Positions 1 to 5,911 of a stretch of 6,927 bases of DNA are shown piece by piece (the first letter of the stretch is position 1; each line of letters starts with the position of its first letter). The notes under the pieces are model-generated. The model saw nothing but the letters and a program-made list of their open reading frames with translations, was not told the DNA's origin and made no database searches. Made by a program: the position numbers and the translations under genes. The stretch covers positions 1 to 6,927 of the forward strand of contig VAYD01000017.1 in the NCBI GenBank assembly GCA_005883905.1, read 5' to 3'. The stretch comes from Actinomycetota bacterium. GTDB taxonomy: Bacteria > Actinomycetota > Thermoleophilia > Solirubrobacterales > Solirubrobacteraceae.

Positions 1-567
1 GTCGGCGCGCCCGCCTACGCCGGCGTCTTCAGCGCCTGGTGTGACCTGCGCGAGCTCGTGCCCTACGCCTTTGGCTACATGATGGCTGCGAAGGTCGGCA
101 CCGGCATCGTCGCCGAGCTCGGCTCGATGCGGATCTCCGACGAGATCGACGCGCTCGAGGTCATGGGCATCAACTCGATCACGTTCCTGTGCGCGACCCG
201 CCTGCTGGCCGCGTGGATGGTGCTCCCGTTCATGTACATCGCGGCAGTGGGGGCGGGGTTCTTCGCCAGCTATCTGGCTGTGGTCCAGCAGATAGGCGAG
301 GTCTCCAGCGGCGGGTTCTTCCTGATCTTCTGGATGTTCCAGAACCCACCCGATCTCTTGTACAGCGTGATCAAGGGGATGGCGATGGCGACGGTCATCG
401 TCTTGGTCGGCTGCTACTACGGCTACAACGCGTCGGGAGGCCCGGTGGGAGTCGGCACCGCGACCGCGAAGTCCATGGTCATGAACATCGTGCTCGTGCA
501 CCTCATCGGGATGCTCGGCACCCAGCTGTTCTGGGGCGCTAACCCGCGAGCCCCGATCGGAGGTTGA
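1..567 (+). CDS. yrbE: YrbE/MlaE-family ABC transporter permease, 5' partial
   Basis: Membrane permease subunit of an Mce/Mla lipid transporter. It should pair with the ATPase encoded next and carry hydrophobic substrate between the membrane and the MCE tube. The frame is open from the first base, so the start lies upstream; 188 residues are visible of a family length of roughly 250-285. Visible residues 35-56 carry the MlaE hallmark around AELGSM and DEIDALEVMG, the cytoplasmic coupling segment that contacts the ATPase. Hydrophobic segments follow at about residues 72-94, 103-113 (short), 124-141 and 157-176. The C-terminus has the glycine-rich GGPVGVGTATA stretch and ends in PRAPIGG. It ends two bases before the ATPase start. 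In actinobacterial mce loci two yrbE genes are usual; being last before the next component, this is probably the second (B-type) copy, which is inference. The GTG at 58 is an internal valine, not the start. Confidence 0.93.
   Translation, partial: VGAPAYAGVFSAWCDLRELVPYAFGYMMAAKVGTGIVAELGSMRISDEIDALEVMGINSITFLCATRLLAAWMVLPFMYIAAVGAGFFASYLAVVQQIGEVSSGGFFLIFWMFQNPPDLLYSVIKGMAMATVIVLVGCYYGYNASGGPVGVGTATAKSMVMNIVLVHLIGMLGTQLFWGANPRAPIGG
559..563 (+). promoter_or_regulatory. Ribosome binding site of the ATPase gene
   Basis: GGAGG lies inside the last codons of the permease, six bases before the ATG at 570. This decides the start: an in-frame TTG at 564 directly abuts the GGAGG with no spacer, so it is not a credible initiation codon. 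Confidence 0.75.
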
Positions 568-569
568 CA

Positions 570-1514
570 ATGTCGGAGACGCCGCGAGACCCGAACCCGC
601 CGGAGCACGACGAGTGGCTGCCGGAGGAGGAGCAGACGACCGCGGAGCAGCTGGTCGAACCGGCCGGCTCGCAGGTCGGCGTCACGCATGAGCCGCCGCC
701 GCGCGGCGACGACGCGGAGGAGTACCGCTGGCACACGGGCATGCAGCGCCCGACCGGTCAGCCGGACGCGGTCGAGTTCGTCGACGTCCACAAGGCCTTC
801 GGCCGCAACAAGATCCTGCGCGGCCTGAACATGGGGATCCCCGAGGGGATGATCTCGATGATCCTGGGCCCGTCGGGCACCGGCAAGTCCGTGTGCATCA
901 AGCACATGGTCGGCCTTTTGTACCCCGACGAGGGCGACGTCCTCGTGCATGGCGAGTCGGTGCCGAACATGACGGACGACGAGCTGTTCGCGATGCGCAA
1001 GAAGTTCGGCGTCCTGTTCCAGGACGGCGCGCTCTTCGGCTCGATGAACCTCTACGACAACACCGCCTTCCCGCTGCGCCAGCACACGGACAAGTCCGAG
1101 GATGAGATCGGCGAGATCGTCCGGCGGCGCCTGCGCGAGGTCGGCCTCGGGGAGTCCGAGGACAAGATGCCCAACGAGCTCTCGGGCGGCATGCGCAAGC
1201 GCGCCGGGTTCGCGCGCGCGCTCGTGCTCGACCCGGACATCGTGTTGTTCGACGAGCCGGACTCCGGCCTGGACCCGGTCCGCACCGCGCTGCTGTGCGA
1301 GCTGATCCAGGAGATCCACGAGGAGAACGGCGGCGCCTACACGGTCATCACGCACGACATCATGAGCGCCCGCCGCGTGGCCGAGTTCATCTGCGTGCTG
1401 TGGAAGGGGCGGATCGTGGAGTCGGGACCTGCGGAGGAGCTGTTCAACTCCGACAACGCGTTCGTACGGCAGTTCCTGTCCGGCGAGTCCCAGTGGCCGC
1501 TCGGCATGGAGTAG
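570..1514 (+). CDS. mceG: Mce/Mla-type ABC transporter ATP-binding protein (MlaF/Mkl/MceG-like)
   Basis: Cytoplasmic ATPase that powers the lipid transporter. Numbered from the ATG at 570 (314 residues), it has all nucleotide-binding motifs: Walker A GPSGTGKS at 100-107, Q-loop glutamine in LFQDGALFGS at 151, signature LSGGM at 204-208, Walker B IVLFDE at 224-229, D-loop SGLDP at 232-236 and H-loop histidine at 262. The DEPDSGLDPVRTA context and the LSGGMRKRAGFARAL segment resemble Mkl/MceG and MlaF ATPases rather than generic importers. Residues 1-54 are a low-complexity tail with 15 Asp/Glu, three Arg and no Lys; the ABC fold begins near residue 68. The protein stops soon after the fold (ends WPLGME), without the long C-terminal extension known for mycobacterial MceG. 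The start is chosen by the GGAGG six bases upstream; the alternative TTG at 564 would add only two residues. It is probably co-transcribed with the permease. The symbol is by family resemblance. Confidence 0.93.
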   Translation: MSETPRDPNPPEHDEWLPEEEQTTAEQLVEPAGSQVGVTHEPPPRGDDAEEYRWHTGMQRPTGQPDAVEFVDVHKAFGRNKILRGLNMGIPEGMISMILGPSGTGKSVCIKHMVGLLYPDEGDVLVHGESVPNMTDDELFAMRKKFGVLFQDGALFGSMNLYDNTAFPLRQHTDKSEDEIGEIVRRRLREVGLGESEDKMPNELSGGMRKRAGFARALVLDPDIVLFDEPDSGLDPVRTALLCELIQEIHEENGGAYTVITHDIMSARRVAEFICVLWKGRIVESGPAEELFNSDNAFVRQFLSGESQWPLGME

Positions 1515-1523
1515 TCACGGTTT

Positions 1524-1558
1524 GCGGCAAGGCGGCTTAACGTGGCCGCAACAGCCGC
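1524..1558 (+). other. Possible bipartite hairpin after the ATPase gene
   Basis: Two GCGGC arms (1524-1528 and 1532-1536) are followed by two GCCGC arms (1545-1549 and 1554-1558). They can nest as an inner 5-bp stem with an 8-base loop (TTAACGTG) and an outer 5-bp stem, separated by a small internal loop (AAG against AACA). No U-run follows, so it is not a standard intrinsic terminator. It could be an mRNA processing or stability element or a partial attenuator. Short GC-rich arms occur easily by chance in DNA this rich in G and C. Confidence 0.3.
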
Positions 1559-1567
1559 GGAAGAGCA

Positions 1568-1611
1568 TGTCCCACCCTTCCTGGCCCAGCGAGAACCACC
1601 CTGTCCCACCC
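1568..1611 (+). repeat. 10-bp direct repeat TGTCCCACCC in the ATPase-MCE gap
   Basis: TGTCCCACCC occurs exactly at 1568-1577 and again at 1602-1611, 34 bases start to start, which is a little over three helical turns. Both lie in the only non-coding gap, 37-80 bases before the first MCE start. The spacing would suit a pair of sites for a regulator, but no regulator family is recognised and no convincing -35/-10 pair was found nearby. The repeat is seen; the operator role is a guess. Confidence 0.35.
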
Positions 1612-1636
1612 GCACCCGCTCACCGCCCATAGGACC

Positions 1637-1640
1637 GAGG
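1637..1640 (+). promoter_or_regulatory. Ribosome binding site of the first MCE gene
   Basis: GAGG, within AGGACCGAGG, lies seven bases before the ATG at 1648. An in-frame TAG at 1630-1632 limits upstream extension, so 1648 is the best supported start. Confidence 0.6.
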
Positions 1641-1647
1641 TCTGCCG

Positions 1648-2991
1648 ATGACGGCGGCCCGCGGCGTCGCGCTGGGCGCACTCGCCGTGGCGGTCGTGGT
1701 GGTGGCGGTGATTCTGCTCCGGGGCGGGAGCGAGCACACGTACGAGCTGCGGTTCGAGAACGCCGGCCAGCTGGTCAAGGACGACGACGTCCAGGTCGGC
1801 GGCCGCCGCGTCGGCTCGATCAAGAAGATCGAGCTGACGAACGACAACCAGGCGCAGATCACGATCGCGGTCGACAACGACTTCGCGCCGCTGCACGACG
1901 GCACGACGGCGACGATCCGCGCGACCTCGCTCTCGGGCGTCGCGAACCGCTACGTCGCGCTGGTGCCGGGTCCCAACTCGAACCGCAAGCTCGACGACGG
2001 CGACACGCTCGGGACCGACAAGACCACGACCCCGGTCGACCTCGACCAGCTCCTCAACACGCTGGACCCGAAGACGCGCAAGGGCCTGCAGCGGGTCATC
2101 CAGGGCACGGCGACGCAGTACGAGGGGCAGGGGCCCAACGTCCAGAAGGCCGCGAAGTACTTCAGCCCCGCATTGTCGACCTCCAGCCGGCTCGTGCGCG
2201 AGCTCAACCGCGACTCGCAGACGTTCCAGGACTTCATCGTCAACTCCTCGCGCACCGTCACCGCGATCGCCTCGCGCCGCGACGACCTGACGAACCTCGT
2301 GTCCAACGCGAACACCACGGCCAAGGCGATCGGGGACCAGAACGTCGCGCTGGCGCGGGCACTCGGGCTGCTGCCCGCCACCCTGCGCCAGGCCAACACG
2401 ACGTTCGTGAACCTGCGCTCGACGCTCGACGACCTCGACGTGCTCGTGGCGGCGTCCAAGCCCGCGACCAAGCACCTGGCGAAGTTCTTCTCGCAGCTGC
2501 GCCCGCTCGTGCGCGACGCTCGCCCGACGATCCACGACCTGAGCCTGCTGATCCGCCGCGCCGGGCCGAACAACGACCTCGTCGACCTCCTGCGCAAGGC
2601 GCCGACGCTCGAGAGCACGGCGCGGCCGGTCTTCGCGCACTCGATCACCGCGCTGGACAAGACGACTCCGGTCGTCAAGTTCATCCGGCCCTACACGCCG
2701 GACTTCGTGGGGTGGATGCGCGACTTCGGCCAGGGCGCCTCCAACTACGACGCCAACGGTCACTACGCGCGCATCCAGCCGATCTTCAACACGTTCTCGT
2801 TCGCCGACAACCCGACCGGCGGCGTCCTGACCCCGATCCCGAACTCGCAGCGCCTGACGGGCCTGCAGAGCGGTCAGGTCAAGCGCTGCCCGGGCACCGC
2901 CAGCCAGGTGCCGCAGGACAACTCCGCGCCGTTCCGTGACACGGACAACTCCCTCGACTGCGATCCGTCGCTGATCCCGCCCGGACCATGA
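1648..2991 (+). CDS. MCE-family (MlaD-like) lipid transporter protein, first of four
   Basis: Membrane-anchored substrate-binding subunit of the Mce transporter, 447 residues. A single hydrophobic helix at about 5-24 anchors it, and the rest should lie outside the membrane. The MCE domain spans about 30-107, with the typical DDVQVGGRRVGSIKKIEL strand pattern and the pore-loop region SLSGVANRYVAL at 94-105. That loop has two residues more between its glycine and the aromatic than its three neighbours have. A long alpha-helical region, expected to form the tube wall, starts at PVDLDQLLNTLD (129-140) and runs to about 345. A C-terminal motif YDANGHYARIQPIFNTF follows at 367-383. The only cysteines are C414 and C438 in the flexible tail. 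The start is set by GAGG seven bases upstream and an in-frame stop at 1630. Its end overlaps the next gene by four bases (ATGA). The substrate is not inferable. Confidence 0.93.
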   Translation: MTAARGVALGALAVAVVVVAVILLRGGSEHTYELRFENAGQLVKDDDVQVGGRRVGSIKKIELTNDNQAQITIAVDNDFAPLHDGTTATIRATSLSGVANRYVALVPGPNSNRKLDDGDTLGTDKTTTPVDLDQLLNTLDPKTRKGLQRVIQGTATQYEGQGPNVQKAAKYFSPALSTSSRLVRELNRDSQTFQDFIVNSSRTVTAIASRRDDLTNLVSNANTTAKAIGDQNVALARALGLLPATLRQANTTFVNLRSTLDDLDVLVAASKPATKHLAKFFSQLRPLVRDARPTIHDLSLLIRRAGPNNDLVDLLRKAPTLESTARPVFAHSITALDKTTPVVKFIRPYTPDFVGWMRDFGQGASNYDANGHYARIQPIFNTFSFADNPTGGVLTPIPNSQRLTGLQSGQVKRCPGTASQVPQDNSAPFRDTDNSLDCDPSLIPPGP

Positions 2992-4484
2992 GGCGCATCC
3001 TCGGCATCGCCCTGACCCTGTGCATCTCCGCGGCGGCGCTGCTGCTCGCCACGGCGGCGTCCGACGGCGGCGGCACGCCCTACCGGGTCCGCGCCATCTT
3101 CAACAACGCGTTCTCAGTCATCCCGGGCGAGGACGTGAAGATCGCGGGGGTCAAGGTCGGCAAGATCGAGTCGCTGGACGTCACGCCCGACCAGAAGGCG
3201 GCGGTCGTGTTGCGGATCGACAAGTCCGGGTTCGGCGACTGGCGCACCGACGCGCACTGCACGATCCGCCCGCAGTCGCTGATCGGCGAGAAGTTCGTCG
3301 AGTGCACGCCCACGCAGCCGCGCCCGGTCGGCGCGCCGTCGCCGCCGCTGCTGCCCAAGGACCCGCAGCACTCCGGCCAGCACCTCCTGCCCGCGTCGCA
3401 CACGTCGCGGCCGATCGACATCGACCTGCTCAACAACATCCTGCGGCTCCCGTATCGCCAGCGGCTGACGATCATCCTCAACGAGCTCGGCACCGGCCTC
3501 GCGGGCCGCGGAGCGGACCTCAACCAGGTGATCCGCAACGCCGACCCGGCGCTCGCCGAGACCGACAAGGTGCTGAAGCTGCTGGCCGGAGAGAACCGCG
3601 TCCTGGCCGACCTGGCGCGCGACTCCGACACGGCGCTGGCCCCGATCGCGCGCGAGCGCGCGCACGTCAGCGGGTTCATCCACAACGCCGGCATCACGGC
3701 AGAGGCGACGGCCGAGAGGAGCCGGCAATTCGAGAAGATCTGGTCAGACCTGCCCGCGTTCCTGCGCCAGCTCAAGCCGACGATGGTGCGGCTGGGCGCG
3801 CTGTCGGACGAGATGACGCCGGTGCTGACGGACCTCGGCGCGCAGGCGCCCGCGATCAACCGCTGGATCATCTCGCTCGGGCCGTTCGCGAAGGTCTCGA
3901 CCCCGGCCCTCACCACGCTCGGCCAGGCGGTCGTGCCCGGCCGCAAGGCGCTGATCGCCGCCAAGCCCATCGCGCAGGACCTCAAGACCTTCGGCAACCA
4001 GGTCGTGCCGCTGTCGACCAACCTGTCGTCGCTGCTGACGAGCCTGCGCAGCACGGGCGGCATCGAGCGGTTGATGGACTTCCTCTTCTACTCGACCGCC
4101 GCGGTCAACGGCTACGACTCCTACGGCCATTACCTGCGCGCGCAGCTGATCGTCAACACCTGCACGACCTATCGCGTGCAGAACGACCCGGGCTGCACGG
4201 CGAACTTCGTCAAGGGCTCGGCGCGTGCCGCCTCGTCCCGTGACGACTCAGTCCGCTCGCCCGCGCTGGTGCGCGAGGACCGCGTGATGAGCGGCGAGAG
4301 CGTCCAGCAGGTGCTCGACGGGATGAACGGCACCGGCGACACCGCGACGACGGCGACGACGACCAAGGCGCCCAATGGCGCAGCGGCGCTGCCGCACGCG
4401 GTCGTGCCCGGCGCCGGCCGGCAGGCGCCGAGCCAGGACCCGAGCGGCGCGCTGCTCGACTACCTCCTCGGGGACGGCAACTGA
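2988..4484 (+). CDS. MCE-family (MlaD-like) lipid transporter protein, second of four
   Basis: Second MCE subunit, 498 residues, beginning in an ATGA overlap with the previous stop. No good Shine-Dalgarno site precedes it, so it is probably translated by coupling. A short basic start (MRR) and hydrophobic segment at 5-23 form an anchor or signal sequence; cysteine 12 is not in a proper lipobox. The MCE domain runs about 31-110 (GEDVKIAGVKVGKIESLDV; pore-loop region QSLIGEKFVEC). The linker to the helical region is proline-rich and 12 residues longer than in the other three subunits. The helical region begins at RPIDIDLLNNIL (141-152) and includes GRGADLN at 173-179. YDSYGHYLRAQLIVNT occurs at 376-391. 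Cysteines outside the anchor are C91 and C106 in the MCE domain and C392 and C403 after the helices. The last ~90 residues look disordered, with Thr/Ala repeats near 451-460. Its stop overlaps the next ATG by one base (TGATG). Confidence 0.93.
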   Translation: MRRILGIALTLCISAAALLLATAASDGGGTPYRVRAIFNNAFSVIPGEDVKIAGVKVGKIESLDVTPDQKAAVVLRIDKSGFGDWRTDAHCTIRPQSLIGEKFVECTPTQPRPVGAPSPPLLPKDPQHSGQHLLPASHTSRPIDIDLLNNILRLPYRQRLTIILNELGTGLAGRGADLNQVIRNADPALAETDKVLKLLAGENRVLADLARDSDTALAPIARERAHVSGFIHNAGITAEATAERSRQFEKIWSDLPAFLRQLKPTMVRLGALSDEMTPVLTDLGAQAPAINRWIISLGPFAKVSTPALTTLGQAVVPGRKALIAAKPIAQDLKTFGNQVVPLSTNLSSLLTSLRSTGGIERLMDFLFYSTAAVNGYDSYGHYLRAQLIVNTCTTYRVQNDPGCTANFVKGSARAASSRDDSVRSPALVREDRVMSGESVQQVLDGMNGTGDTATTATTTKAPNGAAALPHAVVPGAGRQAPSQDPSGALLDYLLGDGN

Positions 4485-5911
4485 TGCGGCGGCGCGGCTC
4501 GGCATCGATCGCGGCGAACCCCGTGCTGATCGGCGCGGCGACGACGCTCGTCGTCATCGTCGCCGTGTTCCTGGCCTACAACGCCAACAACGGCCTGCCG
4601 TTCGTCCCTTCGTACTCGCTGAAGGTCAACGTCCCGAGCGCGGCCAACCTCGTGAAGGGCAACGAGGTGCGCCTCGGCGGCACGCGCGTCGGCGTGGTCG
4701 ACTCGATCGAGCCGGTCCGCAACCGCAACGGCACCGTGACCGCGCAGCTGGGGCTGAAGCTGGAGACGACCGTCAAGCCGCTGCCGATCGACTCGACGGT
4801 CATCGTCCGCCCGCGGTCCGCGCTCGGCCTGAAGTACGTCGAGCTCACCAAGGGCACTTCGAAGCGCGGCTGGCCGGACGGCAGCACGGTCCCGATCACG
4901 CAGGCCAAGCCGAAGCCCGTCGAGATCGACGAGGTCCTGAACATGTTCGACGACAAGACGCGCGCGGCGTCGCGCGTCAACCTGAAGGAGTTCGGCGACG
5001 CGTTCGCCGGCCGCGGGCAGGACCTCAACGTCGCGATCGAGCAGCTCAACCCGCTCCTCACGAACCTCGTGCCGGTGATGCGCAACCTGTCGGATCCGCG
5101 CACGAAGCTGCCGCAGCTGTTCCGCGCGCTCGAGCAGACCGCCTCGCAGGTCGCGCCCGTCGCCGAGACGCAGGCCGATCTCTTCCGCAACCTGGACATC
5201 ACCTTCCGTGCGTTCGCCAACGTCGCGCGTCCCTACATCCAGCAGTCGATCGTGCTCGGCCCGCCCTCGCTCGAGGCCGCCACGCAGGCGTTCCCGCAGC
5301 AGCGGCCGTTCCTGCGCAACAGCGAGCTCTTCTTCAAGGAGCTGCGCCCCGGGATCCGCGCGCTGCGCTCGGCCGCCCCGAACCTCGCTGACGCGTTCGA
5401 GATCGGCACGAAGTCGCTGGCGCGCACGCCGCCGGTCAACAAGCAGCTCGAGACCACCTTCGGCTCGCTGGAGCGCTTCGCCGAGGACCCGATGGTCTCG
5501 CTCGGCGTGCGCGACCTCACCAACACGGCCGTGCTGCTGAACCCGACGATCGCGTTCCTGACGCCGGCGCAGACGATCTGCAACTACGCGTCGCTGTGGT
5601 TCCGCAACGTCGCCTCGCTGCTGAGCGAGGGCGATCAGTACGGCACCGGCCAGCGCTTCATCGTCGTCGCTGCGCCGCAGGGCCCGAACAACGAGGGTGG
5701 CCCGTCGTCCGCCCCCGCCAACGGCGGCGTGCCCGGCGCGCAGGACAACTACCTGCACACGAACCCGTACCCCAACACGGCGGCGCCCGGCCAGCCCAAG
5801 GAGTGCGAGGCGGGCAACGAGGACTACCTCGTCGGCAAGCAGGACATCGGCAACGTGCCCGGGAACCAGGGCACGGCGCACGACACCTCGAAGCGGAGCC
5901 TGAGCCAGTAA
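4484..5911 (+). CDS. MCE-family (MlaD-like) lipid transporter protein, third of four
   Basis: Third MCE subunit, 475 residues, started at the TGATG junction; a weak purine-rich GGGGACGG lies six bases upstream. The N-terminus is basic (MRRR) with a transmembrane helix at about 13-32. The MCE domain spans about 42-123 (GNEVRLGGTRVGVVDSIEPV; pore-loop region RSALGLKYVEL). The standard linker leads to the helical region at PVEIDEVLNMFD (145-156), with AGRGQDLN at 175-182 matching the second subunit. At 384-398 DQYGTGQRFIVVAAP occupies the place of the Y-D-x-x-G-H-Y motif of the first two subunits. The tail from about 399 is rich in Gly, Pro, Asn and Ala, with NYLHTNPYPN and KECEAGNEDY. The only cysteines are C366 and C441. 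The stop shares one base with the next start (TAATG). Expected to sit outside the cytoplasmic membrane as part of the lipid-conducting tube. Confidence 0.93.
   Translation: MRRRGSASIAANPVLIGAATTLVVIVAVFLAYNANNGLPFVPSYSLKVNVPSAANLVKGNEVRLGGTRVGVVDSIEPVRNRNGTVTAQLGLKLETTVKPLPIDSTVIVRPRSALGLKYVELTKGTSKRGWPDGSTVPITQAKPKPVEIDEVLNMFDDKTRAASRVNLKEFGDAFAGRGQDLNVAIEQLNPLLTNLVPVMRNLSDPRTKLPQLFRALEQTASQVAPVAETQADLFRNLDITFRAFANVARPYIQQSIVLGPPSLEAATQAFPQQRPFLRNSELFFKELRPGIRALRSAAPNLADAFEIGTKSLARTPPVNKQLETTFGSLERFAEDPMVSLGVRDLTNTAVLLNPTIAFLTPAQTICNYASLWFRNVASLLSEGDQYGTGQRFIVVAAPQGPNNEGGPSSAPANGGVPGAQDNYLHTNPYPNTAAPGQPKECEAGNEDYLVGKQDIGNVPGNQGTAHDTSKRSLSQ

Noticed and set aside
564..569. TTG at 564 as the ATPase start
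   Set aside because: It directly follows the GGAGG with no spacer and overlaps the permease stop. The ATG at 570 has ideal six-base spacing.
1515..1647. A sigma-70-type promoter or intrinsic terminator in the intergenic gap
   Set aside because: TTGCGG at 1522-1527 could pass as a -35 box, but no -10-like hexamer lies at a suitable distance; the hairpin has no following U-run.
1542..2939. Plus-strand open frame of 465 residues overlapping the first MCE gene, and another at 3020-4243 over the second
   Set aside because: Composition is Arg/Ala/Gly/Pro-rich and of low complexity with no motifs, while the overlapped frames encode clear MCE domains.
3015..3026. Possible lipobox at cysteine 12 of the second MCE protein (LTLC)
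   Set aside because: The residue before the cysteine is Leu rather than Gly, Ala or Ser, and the cysteine lies in the middle of the hydrophobic stretch, too close to the N-terminus for a lipoprotein signal.
4460..5881. Long minus-strand open frame (473 residues) opposite the third MCE gene; similar ones at 1537-2763, 423-1355 and 5824-6723
   Set aside because: Arg/Val/Leu/Asp-rich translations with no recognisable domain, lying wholly opposite well-supported MCE and ATPase genes. They are the usual artefact of high third-position GC.
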